From Litsea cubeba (Eukaryota; Streptophyta; Magnoliopsida; Laurales; Lauraceae): a stretch of DNA of 64,000 nucleotides. The stretch spans positions 20,547,457-20,611,456 of the forward strand of contig CM022951.1 of the NCBI GenBank assembly GCA_012931725.1, written 5' to 3'. Shown here piece by piece: positions 1 to 11,104 of this stretch. Under the pieces are notes generated by a model that made no database searches, was not told the DNA's origin, and saw only the letters and a program-made list of their open reading frames with translations. The position numbers and the translations under genes are program-made. How positions within the stretch are numbered: position 1 is the first letter of the stretch; every line of letters starts with the position of its first letter.

Positions 1-392
1 AGACTTGAGTTTGTACTTTGAGATCCTATTATACGTTGAACATGAACCTGACTTGGTTCTGCACTACTTGCCAGAGCGCTACCTGAATGGAGGACTAAGG
101 CAGTAGTTAGGGCAATAGCATCATCAGAAGCTGTAGAATCCCCATCAAGATTTGAGAGGCTTAGGAAGTGGTTTGAATCCACAGAAGGGATCTGAACTAG
201 TTTAGGGGAAGAGTTGAAAGGAGGTTTTGAAGGAGAAGTGATCTGCGCAGGGGTGTGCTTCCCTTTTACTACAGTCCAATCAGTTACAGCAAGGTCATGT
301 TGCTCCTTCTCTTGCTGAATGAACTCCTCAACGCCAACCTTAGGTGCTGCTTCTGAATGTGTTTGCTTCGGAATCCACACCTTTCTGGACTT
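1..392 (-). pseudogene. LINE ORF1, 3' portion, cut by Tat1 and by the window edge
   Basis: On the minus strand one frame is open from the Tat1 target site (393-397) to the window edge, about 130 codons without a stop. It starts with KSRKVWIPKQ, then acidic and Ser-rich stretches and the block DWTVVKGKHTP. This is the linker that follows the zinc knuckle in plant LINE ORF1 proteins, which bind RNA and escort the element's transcript. The frame is continuous across the target site with the ORF1 half ending at 30481, so one gene was split by the Tat1 insertion. The rest of ORF1 and the reverse-transcriptase ORF2 should lie left of the window. The family call is moderately sure; the continuity of frame is seen directly. 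Confidence 0.72.
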
Positions 393-397
393 ATGTT
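393..397. repeat. Target-site duplication of Tat1, left copy (ATGTT)
   Basis: ATGTT directly precedes the first TG of the Tat1 LTR. The same five bases follow the terminal CA of the right LTR at 30476-30480. Matching 5-bp duplications are the signature of integrase-mediated insertion and fix the outer limits of the element. Confidence 0.85.
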
Positions 398-3049
398 TGA
401 TGGACCGGCGCATTCTGCTCGCTCGGTTCTACCGAGGTCGGCAGACGTGGGAGTCCGTTTGGGTCCGACCCTTTCGTAACCGGAGGGGGGCAGAGGCATG
501 CATCAACATTTCTTTTGTGTGGGTGTGCCAGATTTTCTATTTTACTTGGAATTGCAAGTGGTGATCCGGAGATCAACCATCACAAGTAAAAAGGAAATCA
601 ACTTCTTTCAAGTTTTCCATTGCACATAGATTTAAGAAAAGAGACATTTTCTTGATTTGCCTTGAAAAGCGATTTTTTTGGCATTTATAGCCGATTTTTG
701 CGTTTATAGCCGATTTACAATCCTTATCAATAATGAAATACAAAAATTGTGATTTTTGTCTCTTTTGAAAAAAAATACAAACTACAATGAAAAGCAAGAA
801 AAGGAGGATCTAACTTCTCAGGAGATTGTGGGGACCCGTTTAGATTGACGGTCGCAAGCCATATGTGGACTTCGCCATCATCCATGCAGATGAGAATAGA
901 GGATGCTATTGATTCGCTTGACTTGGCTATAACCTCAGGTTTTTAGAGGACAAAGACCAAGACGAGGTCTTATGTCCAATAAAAAGCCAAGTAGACGGGC
1001 TGAAAAGCCACATCTAAGCTATTGGAGGCAGAAGGAGAAGGCAAGGACCTTAGGGGGGGTACCCCCCAAGGGACTTTTGTCACCTTATAGCGGTGGTCGG
1101 TGTAGAACTTCTACAGAGTTTTCTCTTTTTCTTTCTCTTAGATTTCTGATGCCTTTTTCTGTCTGAGTTTCCGGATTTTCTGCAGCCTGTTGTGTGTTTT
1201 CTGTGTTGTGTCGTTTCTTCTTGGAGTGCTCTCCTATTTATAGGCTTTTTGGTAGCCATTTAGGAGGGTTTATGGGCTTTTATTGTCATTAAGCCGCATA
1301 ATGGGAGGAGTTACAGGATTTAATTCCTTTATTTAGTAACTCCTTTTTCTTGGCTTCTGATTGGCCGGAGGAGATTGAGGGCATTTAATCACCTTTAATC
1401 GCCATGATGGGAGGAGTTTCATGGGTTAAATGCCATGAATCTCTTGACTTGTAACTCCCGGATGCTTGCTTCTGATTGGGCCGTCCAAAGAAATGGATTA
1501 ATGACTGTAATAAAGCTAGTCAATTAATCGAATTAAGTGGTCGCCGAGCAGTTGAAGAGTCGCGGGCCATGCCGCGTCTTTTGGGATTCTTCTGGCGATG
1601 ATCAATGATGGATCTTCATGTAGATCGGCATCAGATGACCATGTAACTTCAGGTATTGGTTGCCCACAGCGGGTCGGTGCCATCTGTCCTATTGATTTCT
1701 CGATCGGTCGGGTAGAAAGTACACTTTTTTTGGTTGACCAGTTGGCGATCAAAGTTGATTTCAATACTCTTGATGATTGACCCGTGATTTTGACGGATGT
1801 CAGAGGATTTGGTTTCTCAAAAGTATGAAATTTGGAAAATACCAGAGGCCGGACGCTTCGAATCGCGAAAAAATGGCGAAAATGGGGTTTCCGAGGCCCT
1901 CCCAGCGACCCCGGGCGACCCTTGGGGGGGTTTTCCCCCCTTTTGTCCCGTTTTGTTTCCGTTTTTGCTGTTTTTTTATTCTTTTTTCTTCTGTATCTTT
2001 CCTTGAAATTTTTGATTATTTATTTCCCTGATTTCCCTGTAGAAAACCTGATGAGAATCCTTGCATTTTATTTTGTAAAGTTTCCAATTTTCTGAGAAAG
2101 CCGAAGACTTTGTCGCGCAGAGCTGCCGATTTTCCGTCAAAAGCTGAAACTGGGTCAAACGATGTCAGAATGACCTGAAATTTGGAGTGAAGCCTCCTGA
2201 GCAATAAATAAGACCAACCATAACCTTTTGTTTGAGTTTTGAATCCTTTTAGGGTTTTATCACTAGTAGACTTATTTTTGTCGCGATGAAGATGTCGCGG
2301 CTTGATGTGCGGTCAACCGATGTCCGATTGACTTGAAATTTGACAGGAAACCTATTGGAGTCATTTTAAGATGATCCATAGGCTCTGTCTTGGAAACCAT
2401 GGTCCCGAGGAGCTTCGCCGCTGAGAGGCCTAATTTGGCTTCCGAGCGTCAAAGTCTGGTCAAATGTTATCGAAATGACCTGAATTTTGACATGTAACCC
2501 TTTGTAAGCATTTTGAAGCCGTCCATGTGCTCTATCTGATGAGTGATGGCCTCAGTAGTTCTCACCGCCGAGAGGCTTGATTTAGCTGGTCGAGGGTTGA
2601 TGTAGGGTCAAACGTTGTCGGTTTGATTTGGAACTTGACGTGGAGCCTTTTGGAAGTATTTTGAGACCATCCATCGGCTCTGATCGAAGATTTGGTGTCT
2701 CCGATGCTTTCGCCACCGAGAGCTCCTTTTCAGCTGCCGGAGAAGCGAAGTTAGGCCAAATGATTTTGAAATGGCCCGAAACTTCTTGTGTACTCCTCTT
2801 TTGGCTGTCTTGAAGGATCTTGCAGTTTTTGTTTGATTCTGACAAGATTTGATTTTTTGGAAGTAGCATTGCCTATTTATGGCAGGCCGTGACTTCATGT
2901 AGCTTAAGGTGCAGCGACGAGTTGCTTAACTTCTGTAGTCGATGTGCCTCGAAGAGATTTTTTAAAGGAGAGCTTGTGACTTGACCAATAGTCTTTGAGC
3001 AGTCTTTCTTTTTGGTATTTGTAGCCTTTTGAGCTTCCAAGGGAATTTT
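398..3049 (-). repeat. Tat1 3' LTR, outer segment
   Basis: It begins TGATGGACCGGCGC and matches the right LTR from 29171 onward. It keeps about 1.28 kb (roughly 831-2115) that the right LTR has lost. A TATA-like CATAAATAGGC (minus strand) lies near 2870-2882, with a second TATTTATAGG match near 1230-1240. The short repeat GCATTTATAGCCGATTT occurs about twice near 680-715, against about four times in the right LTR. The segment ends where the copia element is inserted and resumes at 10506. No gene is present. Confidence 0.75.
3045..3049. repeat. Target-site duplication of the copia element, left copy (ATTTT)
   Basis: ATTTT precedes TGTTGGATATC at 3050 and recurs immediately after the terminal TATAACA at 10501-10505. 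Confidence 0.9.
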
Positions 3050-4166
3050 TGTTGGATATCGCGATCACTGAGAGGGGGGGGGGGGGGTGAATCAGTGATT
3101 TCTAAAAACAGGTCCAATTCAACAACAAAACAAGTCAAACCACACAATGACACCAGATTTAACGTGGTTCACCAAAAGGCTACGTCCACGGATCAAAACC
3201 GTCCGAACACCGATCCGGTACAGGTCTGAATATATTTAGTCGCACCAACGACAAAGAGCACCAACCCTTGTGTTTTAGATAGCACCCACTATCTAGGAAG
3301 CACCTACTCCTCTTACAATTTATCTGCACCCACAGATAGGATCACCAAACCCCAAACACCAAGCACCAACTTGATGTAAAAACAGAATAGAAGATAAACT
3401 CTGTCTACAGCCCTTCCCCTCTACAATTCTCTCTCTCTCAATCCCTTACAAATTGAAATCTAAAGCATAAAGAGAGACACTTAACTCATGGACGAATCAC
3501 CATCTTCAAGAGCACAATCTCGTCCACAATTGCTGTAGAAAACGTCACCACAACAGCATCAGCACCAGCACCAGCACTCTCTTCTCTCTTCTCTTCTCTT
3601 CTTTCTCTCTCTGGTGTATCTTTAGAACGACCCATACATGCCTTTTTATAGGTTATGTTAACCCTTAATTGTATTCAAAACAGGCTACAATTCGTTTAGA
3701 AAGAGTCCCAAACAAATTAGATAAGAGTGCTGAATTTTCGTGCAAGACTTCTGTTTCTGCGCAACTCTGGTTCCCGTGCTCGGTCGACATCCTTGCTTGC
3801 TCGGTCGACATCATACACTGTCTGGAAACAGACAACTATCGCGCTCGGTCGACATCCTGGGGTCCCGGTCGACCGAAGACACACTGTGTCACGAAAATAA
3901 CTGAGAGGTGCCTGAAACTTTTTCTGCAGGTTTCTCTTTGCTCGGTCGACCGCATGGGGTGCCCGGTCGACCGACCACTCTGTTTCAGGAAATCTGAATT
4001 CCTGACTGTTTGAATTCTGATTCTTCTTTTTAGCTCTTTTTCCATTCTGATTTCCATTGCATAGTTGAGCTTCATCCTCTCATCATGTTGACATGGATTG
4101 ACAACAATTACAACCTTAAACCATGATTACCATTCAAATCATTTAAAGCTTCTTCAAATTATAACA
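3050..4166 (-). repeat. Copia 3' LTR
   Basis: It runs from TGTTGGATATCGCGATC to AATTATAACA and is 1117 bp. It has a 14-G run near 3074-3087 where the other LTR has 7. The minus-strand TATA box is TATAAAAA at 3643-3650. Between 3784 and 3972 there is a cluster of GTCGAC sites, three of them full GGTCGACC palindromes (3867, 3944, 3965). A 114-codon open frame inside it is a by-product of the LTR sequence and is not called a gene. Confidence 0.95.
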
Positions 4167-4179
4167 ATCTCCCCCTTTG
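4167..4179 (-). other. Polypurine tract of the copia element
   Basis: On the minus strand CCAAAGGGGGAGAT directly abuts the 3' LTR start (TGTTATAA). This is the expected plus-strand primer for reverse transcription, and its place fixes the inner edge of the LTR. Confidence 0.85.
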
Positions 4180-4465
4180 GAATTGTTGTCAACTTTAACA
4201 ACTTTGTCAACATGCTAACAACTCTTCAACTCTAGCTTGCAGCTCTTCCAAGTTCTTTTCTACACTCACTTGGAACCAATTCTGAAATTCTGAAATAACA
4301 ACCATGCACTGTCAACAATCTCCCCCTAGCTTTCATAGCATAACATCTCTCCTTGCTATCATAGCATAACATCTCTCCCCCTTTGACAACAAGTCCAAAG
4401 GGACCAAACCGAGGAGCGAATAGGATATTCAATGAATGCATTGCTCCCCCTTTCAAGCACAACTC
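4180..4465 (-). other. Copia 3' untranslated stretch
   Basis: These 286 bases lie between the gag-pol stop and the polypurine tract. A short pyrimidine-rich motif (CATAGCATAACATCTCTCC) is repeated twice near 4337-4380, and further CCCCCT tracts resemble the polypurine tract in minus orientation. I see no gene. Confidence 0.6.
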
Positions 4466-7400
4466 CTACGGTTTAGGAGAGTGAGTAACTCCTAACTTTT
4501 TCCGGAGATACTCGTAGACTTCCTTTGGCAGAGGTTTCGTGAAAATATCAGCCACTTGCTCAGTTGTTGGAACATATTCCAACTTGACCTCTCCATCAGC
4601 AACTTTATCTTTAAGAAAATGATAACGAATTGCTACATGCTTTGTTCGAGAGTGCTGAACAGGATTCTTAGATATATGAATTGCACTCGTGTTGTCACAT
4701 AGGATCGGCGTAGGATCCGTTGTAGGAACTCCTAGATCAGAGAGCATTTGCCGCATCCATAACACTTGCGTACAACAAGTTGCCGCTGCAATATATTCCG
4801 CTTCCGCTGTCGAAAGGGATACTGAGTCTTGCTTCTTACTATGCCAAGCAACTAATCTTTCTCCAAGATAAAATGCGCCGCCGCTAGTACTCTTGCGATC
4901 ATCTACGCATCCAGCCCAATCGGCATCAGAATATGCAACAAGAGTGAAGGATTTACCTTTGGGATACCAGATACCAAGCTCCATAGTACCTTTCAGATAT
5001 CGAAAGATTCTTTTCACTGCTGTAAGGTGCGTTTCAGTTGGTGCTGCTTGAAAACGTGCAACCATACATACTGCTTGTAGAAGATCTGGTCTTGTAGCAG
5101 TCAAGTAGAGCAAGCTTCCTATCATAGAGTGATAGGTGGTATGATCAACGGACGAGGCCTTATCATCTTTGCTAAGCTTCGTGTTCGTTGATATTGGTGT
5201 GCTCACAGGCTTGCTGTCTTCCATGTTAAATCGCTTCAGCATTTCCTTGATGTATTTCATCTGTGATATGAAGATACCATGTTTCAGCTGCTGAACTTGT
5301 AAACCAAGGAAGAACTTTAGTTCTCCAAGCATTGACATCTCAAATTCTTTCTTCATCTCTTCAGCAAAATTCCTGCACATCTCCTCATCATTGCCACCAA
5401 AGATTATGTCATCAACATAAACAATGACAACCAGCTGTTTGCTTAACTCAGTTTTGACATACAGATTGCTATCAACCATTCCTTTTCCAAAACCGATCTT
5501 GCGGAGATAGAGATCCAGCCTTGCATACCATGCCCTTGGCGCTTGTTTCAGTCCATAAAGAGCCTTTTTCAACTTGCACACTAGATCTGAATTTTTGCTG
5601 ATGAGAAAACCATCAGGTTGCTCAATGTAGACCTCTTCTTCAAGTAAACCATTCAAGAAAGCTGACTTTACGTCCATCTGAAATACCTTGAAGGTTTTGT
5701 ATGCTGCCAATGCAAGAAACATACGAATAGCTTCCAGACGAGCCACCGGTGCAAAGGTCTCTTCAAAATCTATGTCTTCAACTTGAGCATAGCCTTTACA
5801 AACCAACCTTGCTTTGTTTCTAATGACTTGACCATCTTCATTCAGCTTATTCCGAAAGACCCATTTAGTACCAATAACATTATTATCAGTAGGTCTAGGA
5901 ACAAGTTCCCATGTGGAGTTCTTCTCAATTTGCTCCAACTCCTCATGCATAGCTTTCAACCAACTTTCATCGAGACTGGCTTCAGCCACAGTCTTGGGTT
6001 CAATGGTGGACACAAGTGAGTAATTGCTAACTACACTTTGTCTAGTTTGAACGCCTGCCTTAGGATCTCCAATGATTTGATCCTTAGGGTGTTGCTCTAC
6101 CCAAGTGCTGTGCTTCTTAGGTGTAGTATCTTTTGAGTCATCCTTTGATTTCTCAGAATCATTAGATTCAGCCATCTCATCATCAATCTCACTCGAGTCC
6201 TCATAAACTGGACTGTCATTATGAGTTGCATTCTTTGGTTCAAAATTCTCATCTATTCTCACATCAGCACTTTCTATGATTTTTCTGGTTCTTTTGTTAA
6301 GACACCTATATGCCTTGCTAGTAGAGGAGTAACCCAGAAACATACCTTCGTCAGCTCTTTCTTCAAATTTTCCCGGATTTTGTTCGAGCCGCTTGATGTA
6401 ACACTTGCTGCCGAAGACTCTGAAGTGCTTGACTGTTGCTTTTCTTCCAAACCATAGCTCATAGGGAGTTTTGTCTTCATGTGGCCTGATCAAGCATCGA
6501 TTTTGAATGTATACAGCCGTATGAATTGCCTCTTTCCAATACTTGTCAGCCATCTTGCTTTCACTTAGCATCGTACGAGCCATCTCTTGTACGGTGCGAT
6601 TCTTCCGTTCCACAACTCCATTTTGCTGTGGAGTTCTAGGGGCTGAGTACTGTCTTTGAATGCCATGATGTTCACAATATTTAGTGAACTCTTCAGATGT
6701 GAACTCGCCTCCACGATCAGACCTTAAAATCTTGATACGTTTTTCCAATTGATTTTCAACCTGTGCTTTAAACACTTTAAAACGATCAAGTGCTTGATGC
6801 TTATGCTTAAGAAACAATACCCATGTCATACGAGTATAATCATCAATGCATAACATGAAATACTTATCTCCATTGGTGCTTTGAGTTCGCATCGGTCCAC
6901 AGAGATCAGTGTGCACTAGCTCAAGAGGTTTCTTGGAATGATGCTCCTTTGACTTGAACATAACCCTCGTTTGCTTTCCCTTTTGGCAAGAGTCGCAAAT
7001 GGGATTGGAAGGCTTTTCAACTTTAGACATGCCTCTTACAGCCTTTGAATTGCAAATCTTTGACATGTTATCAAAGCTTAGATGCCCAAGGCGTTTGTGC
7101 CACAACCAACTTTCCTCTGTCCGACTCATCAAGCAGGTCTTTTCAGCTCCATCTGACAATATATAGAGATTTCCAGCAGTTCTTGATCCAGTTGCCACTG
7201 TTTTGCCGTTGCTACTCTTCTTGATGGCAAACCCATTCTTTGTGAAGATAACTTCGTGACCCTTGTCACAGATCTGGCTCACACTAAGCAGGTTGTGTCT
7301 CAATCCAGACACATATAAGACTTCTTCCGATCTGATCTTGTTTGCCATAAGCTGAATAACACCTTTTCCGCAGATTTTGGCACCATCATTGTTGCCAAAC

Positions 7401-9325
7401 TTCACTGAACCGCCTTCATAGTGCTGTAATTTGATGAATTTCTCTTTATCACCAGTCATATGGCTTGAACAACCACTATCAAGGACCCATGGTGCTGCCT
7501 TCTTTTGTGCATTGAATGCCATTTGCACAATGAGAGATTCTTTGGGACTTTCTGCACTTTGCTTTGCTCTCCAAGCCTTGACTAACTTGGGTTTCTTTTC
7601 AACCTGAAATTTGTTAGCAATATGCAACCTACAATCCCTAGCCAAGTGTCCATAATTATAGCACTTATGGCACTCAATTTTGTGGCTACTTAAGATTGAA
7701 AAAGGGTTCCTAGTCACAAGTGAGCTGTATTTCACATAGAATTTGCAATCGTCTCTTTTATGTCCAAACATATTACAATGAAAGCAATAACCATAGAATT
7801 TGTATCTTCTTTGTGGCTGGTTAGTCTTCATTACCTTTCTAACAGGAATGGACTCCTTTCTAGGTTGAGTGGGCTTCATAGAGTTAGAAGGTGCAGTGAC
7901 TTGCTTCACAAACTCTTTCTTTTCAGGAGGTGCAATCTTAGAGGATTCACCTTTCTCAAATCCTAGACCAAATCTGAAGTGGGCAGGTCTTTGAACTTTC
8001 AGTAGTTCATCGAGTTTCATAGTCCCTTCAATCGCTTGGAGCGCTTTGATTTTTTTGCTATTTTCCAAATTTTCAGCCTTTGCTCTAGCGATCTCAGTTT
8101 CAAGTTTCATAGCCTCTTCCTTTTTGATACTTATTTGGTTTTCAAGGACTTCTACCATTCTTTTATATTCTTCTACTTGAGTTTTCAAAGCAATAATAGA
8201 ACTTTCAGATTCATGGAGAAGTTTCAGATTTTTCTTACTTATTTTGCGTTCCATGCTAAGCTCCTCAAGTGCGGCTATGAGTTCCTCTTCAAGATTGACT
8301 TCAGTCTCCTCTTCCTCTTCCGGATCTAGCTCTTCTTCTTCTTCAACAGTGACCATGAAGAGAGCTTCGGTTGATTCATCATCGTCTGAAGTTTCAGACG
8401 TGCTGTCATCTTGTTGACATAGAAAGTTTTTAGCTTTGCCTCTTTTTCTGAAATTTCTCTTTCCTTTACTCTTTTCAGCATAAGAGTCATTATCATTGTC
8501 TTCTTTTAGCGGACACTTCGCAGCAAAGTGACCAACACCTCCACAATTGAAGCATTTAAATGGTAGCTTCCCTTTGTACTTGCCATTGCTTCCTTTCTTC
8601 AACTTTCTAACAAATTGAGCCTCAAGCTCATCATTATCAGAATCAACATCATGATCAGCAGTCTCTTTTGCCTTTTTCTGAACTTTGAAGGCCGCTTCTT
8701 TATCATATGAAGACGTCTTTCCTATGCGCATCTCATAGGCAGTTAGAGAACCATGTAATTCATCCATGGAAAATGCATTCAGATCTTTGGCTTCTTCGAT
8801 GGCTGAGACTTTTGAATCAAACCGGGGAAGAAGAGATCTTAGAACCTTTTTTACGATGACCGGCTCTTTAATCTCCTCCCCTAGTCCACGAATGTCATTC
8901 GTGACTTCATTCACTCGTTGCATATACGATTCAACATTCTCGCTTTCCTCCATGTGAAGAGACTCGAATTGAGAGCGATGAGTTTGCAATTTGGCTTCTT
9001 TAATCTTCTCATCACCTTCATGTATGCTTTGCAACTTGTCCCAAATTTCCTTGGCTGTTTTGCATGCAATTACTTTGACAAGCTCGCTGTCCACAAGGCC
9101 ACTAAAGAGTGCATTCTGCGCCTTGGAGTCGTTGTCTGCCAACTTCTTCGATGCAGTATCATTGGGTACGGTGGCAGTATTGTAACCGACTCTGACAGCC
9201 TCCCAAACATCATAGCCAAGAGATTTGATGAAGGCTTGCATCCTAATCTTCCAAAAAGAGTAATTAGAACCATCAAACGGAGGTGCTTTCATATTTCCTG
9301 TATTGACTGCCATGTGATTTGACAA
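4466..9325 (-). CDS. Copia gag-pol polyprotein, intact (1619 aa)
   Basis: One uninterrupted frame encodes all retrotransposon functions. The gag core is at about residues 10-240. CCHC zinc knuckles sit at 258-271, 514-527 and 552-565. An acidic segment (about 305-345) is followed by a long heptad-like coiled coil (about 345-430). Protease has WVLDSG (D616). The integrase zinc site is H743, H748, C777, C780; its catalytic triad is D807, D870, E906 with the D-x35-E spacing. RT has D1218 and YVDD at 1303-1306. RNase H has D1467, E1508 and D1544. The integrase-before-RT order defines Ty1/copia. The ATG lies about 50 bases from the 5' LTR, and the stop is 287 bases from the polypurine tract. Three knuckles are unusual, as most copia gags have one. 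Nothing appears broken, so the element may still be active. Confidence 0.97.
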   Translation of the reverse strand: MSNHMAVNTGNMKAPPFDGSNYSFWKIRMQAFIKSLGYDVWEAVRVGYNTATVPNDTASKKLADNDSKAQNALFSGLVDSELVKVIACKTAKEIWDKLQSIHEGDEKIKEAKLQTHRSQFESLHMEESENVESYMQRVNEVTNDIRGLGEEIKEPVIVKKVLRSLLPRFDSKVSAIEEAKDLNAFSMDELHGSLTAYEMRIGKTSSYDKEAAFKVQKKAKETADHDVDSDNDELEAQFVRKLKKGSNGKYKGKLPFKCFNCGGVGHFAAKCPLKEDNDNDSYAEKSKGKRNFRKRGKAKNFLCQQDDSTSETSDDDESTEALFMVTVEEEEELDPEEEEETEVNLEEELIAALEELSMERKISKKNLKLLHESESSIIALKTQVEEYKRMVEVLENQISIKKEEAMKLETEIARAKAENLENSKKIKALQAIEGTMKLDELLKVQRPAHFRFGLGFEKGESSKIAPPEKKEFVKQVTAPSNSMKPTQPRKESIPVRKVMKTNQPQRRYKFYGYCFHCNMFGHKRDDCKFYVKYSSLVTRNPFSILSSHKIECHKCYNYGHLARDCRLHIANKFQVEKKPKLVKAWRAKQSAESPKESLIVQMAFNAQKKAAPWVLDSGCSSHMTGDKEKFIKLQHYEGGSVKFGNNDGAKICGKGVIQLMANKIRSEEVLYVSGLRHNLLSVSQICDKGHEVIFTKNGFAIKKSSNGKTVATGSRTAGNLYILSDGAEKTCLMSRTEESWLWHKRLGHLSFDNMSKICNSKAVRGMSKVEKPSNPICDSCQKGKQTRVMFKSKEHHSKKPLELVHTDLCGPMRTQSTNGDKYFMLCIDDYTRMTWVLFLKHKHQALDRFKVFKAQVENQLEKRIKILRSDRGGEFTSEEFTKYCEHHGIQRQYSAPRTPQQNGVVERKNRTVQEMARTMLSESKMADKYWKEAIHTAVYIQNRCLIRPHEDKTPYELWFGRKATVKHFRVFGSKCYIKRLEQNPGKFEERADEGMFLGYSSTSKAYRCLNKRTRKIIESADVRIDENFEPKNATHNDSPVYEDSSEIDDEMAESNDSEKSKDDSKDTTPKKHSTWVEQHPKDQIIGDPKAGVQTRQSVVSNYSLVSTIEPKTVAEASLDESWLKAMHEELEQIEKNSTWELVPRPTDNNVIGTKWVFRNKLNEDGQVIRNKARLVCKGYAQVEDIDFEETFAPVARLEAIRMFLALAAYKTFKVFQMDVKSAFLNGLLEEEVYIEQPDGFLISKNSDLVCKLKKALYGLKQAPRAWYARLDLYLRKIGFGKGMVDSNLYVKTELSKQLVVIVYVDDIIFGGNDEEMCRNFAEEMKKEFEMSMLGELKFFLGLQVQQLKHGIFISQMKYIKEMLKRFNMEDSKPVSTPISTNTKLSKDDKASSVDHTTYHSMIGSLLYLTATRPDLLQAVCMVARFQAAPTETHLTAVKRIFRYLKGTMELGIWYPKGKSFTLVAYSDADWAGCVDDRKSTSGGAFYLGERLVAWHSKKQDSVSLSTAEAEYIAAATCCTQVLWMRQMLSDLGVPTTDPTPILCDNTSAIHISKNPVQHSRTKHVAIRYHFLKDKVADGEVKLEYVPTTEQVADIFTKPLPKEVYEYLRKKLGVTHSPKP

Positions 9326-9365
9326 GATATCACCCTTAGCGTATTAAACTGATCAAGGGAGCCTC

Positions 9366-9377
9366 GCTCTGATACCA
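9366..9377 (-). other. Primer binding site, initiator tRNA-Met
   Basis: The minus-strand sequence TGGTATCAGAGC starts two bases inside the 5' LTR. It is the classic complement of the 3' end of plant initiator tRNA-Met used by copia elements. Confidence 0.93.
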
Positions 9378-9379
9378 AT

Positions 9380-10500
9380 TGTTGGATATCGCGATCACTG
9401 AGAGGGGGGGTGAATCAGTGATTTCTAAAAATAGGTCCAATTCAACAACAAAATAAGTCAAACCACACAATGACACCAGATTTAACGTGGTTCACCAAAA
9501 GGCTACGTCCACGGATCAAAACCGTCCGAACACCGATCCGGTACAGGTCTGAATATATTTAGTCGCACCAACGACAAAGAGCACCAACCCTTGTGTTTTA
9601 GATAGCACCCACTATCTAGGAAGCACCTACTCCTCTTACAATTTATCTGCACCCACAGATAGGATCACCAAACCCCAAACACCAAGCACCAACTTGATGT
9701 AAAAACAGAATAGAAGATAAACTCTGTCTACAGCCCTTCCCCTCTACAATTCTCTCTCTCTCAATCCCTTACAAATTGAAATCTAAACCATAAAGAGAGA
9801 CACTTAACTCATGGATGAATCACCATCTTCAAGAGCACAATCTCGTCCACAATTGCTGTAGAAAACGTCACCACAACAGCACCACAACAGCATCAGCACC
9901 AGCACCAGCACTCTCTTCTCTCTTCTATTCTCTTCTTTCTCTCTCTGGTGTATCTTTAGAACGACCCATACATGCCTTTTTATAGGTTATGTTAACCCTT
10001 AATTGTATTCAAAACAGGCTACAATTCGTTTAGAAAGAGTCCCAAACAAATTAGATAAGAGTGCTGAATTTTCGTGCAAGACTTCTGTTTCTGCGCAACT
10101 CTGGTTCCCGTGCTCGGTCGACATCCTTGCTTGCTCGGTCGACATCATACACTGTCTGGAAACAGACAACTATCGCGCTCAGTCGACATCCTGGGGTCCC
10201 GGTCGACCGAAGACACACTGTGTCACGAAAATAACTGAGAGGTGCCTGAAACTTTTTCTGCAGGTTTCTCTTTGCTCGGTCGACCGCATGGGGTGCCCGG
10301 TCGACCGACCACTCTGTTTCAGGAAATCTGAATTCCTGACTGTTTGAATTCTGATTCTTCTTTTCAGCTCTTTTTCCATTCTGATTTCCATTGCATAGTT
10401 GAGCTTCATCCTCTCATCATGTTGACATGGATTGACAACAATTACAACCTTAAACCATGATTACCATTCAAATCATTTAAAGCTTCTTCAAATTATAACA
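9380..10500 (-). repeat. Copia 5' LTR
   Basis: It is 1121 bp, with the same ends as the left copy. In element sense this is the promoter LTR. The GTCGAC-rich cluster is at about 10116-10306, upstream of the TATA box. Compared with the left LTR it has a shorter G-run and an extra 11-bp copy of a CACCACAACAG unit near 9880. Confidence 0.95.
9977..9984 (-). promoter_or_regulatory. TATA box of the copia 5' LTR
   Basis: TATAAAAA on the minus strand is conserved in both LTRs. It is followed in transcription direction by CT/GA-rich repeats. The GGTCGACC cluster lies about 130-320 bp upstream, where U3 enhancers are expected. Confidence 0.6.
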
Positions 10501-10579
10501 ATTTTATGGTAGTGAAAGGGATCACGTACCATCATGAGGTAAAGTTTTGAAGATGACATCAGGGATGTGGATTTGGGTT

Positions 10580-10806
10580 TTAACCTTGTGACCTAACAAG
10601 CTGTATATGGCAGGTTAGGGGGTCGGATTTGGTTTTGACCATTTGCCCCAACAAGCTGTATGTGGAATGTTGGGGGATCAATTTTGGTTTTGATCTTATG
10701 ACCTAACAAGCTGTATGTGGCAAGTTATGGGATCAGGTTTTGGTTTTTGGTTTTGGCCTTGTGACCTAACAAGCTGTATGTGGCAAGTTAGGAGACCAGG
10801 ATTTGG
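10580..10806. repeat. Tandem repeat, about 55-60 bp unit, four copies, in Tat1 LTR
   Basis: Four degenerate units are built on CTAACAAGCTGTATGTGGCA followed by a GGGGATCA(G)-TTTTGGTTTTGA segment. In element sense they lie in U3, where short tandem repeats often act as enhancers. That role is an inference. Confidence 0.75.
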
Positions 10807-11104
10807 TTTGGATTTTTGCAGAATGTCAATTTCAAGATTTTGGCTCAATTTGGTAGATGAGGCTGGATGGTTTGAATTTGGAAGCTCATGGGGCTTGGAA
10901 TTCTCTTTTGTATGGTCGAATCAACTCAAAAGAGGCATGGAACCATTTTTTTTTTTTGCATGCTCTTAGTAAGAGGGATTTCTCTTTGACTAAAAGCCCA
11001 ATCTTTTTTTATTTTTTTATTTTTCTTTAGTGCCTAGGTGGTCAAACCTGGCTCATATGGGCTAACCCATGGGACCTTAAGCTTTTGAAATGGCTTAGAT
11101 CTCA

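Larger units (their letters stand above)
3050..10500 (-). mobile_element. Intact young Ty1/copia retrotransposon
   Basis: The element is read on the minus strand: 5' LTR 9380-10500, tRNA-iMet primer site, one uninterrupted gag-pol ORF of 1619 codons, polypurine tract, 3' LTR 3050-4166. The target site ATTTT is duplicated at 3045-3049 and 10501-10505. By eye the two LTRs differ by about 7 substitutions, one G-run length change (14 against 7) and an 11-bp tandem duplication over about 1.1 kb, so the insertion is recent. All catalytic motifs are present. Removing it and one TSD copy rejoins the Tat1 LTR. The coiled-coil gag and ~1.1-kb LTRs suggest a SIRE-like group; that lineage is a guess. Confidence 0.95.

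Noticed and set aside
3669..4013. 114-codon open frame found identically in both copia LTRs (also 10003-10347)
   Set aside because: It lies in U3, opposite in strand to the element, and has no protein-like composition. Its presence in both copies follows from LTR duplication.
4466..9325. Plus-strand open frames antisense to copia gag-pol
   Set aside because: They are short, overlap conserved enzyme motifs on the other strand and have no homologous pattern of their own.
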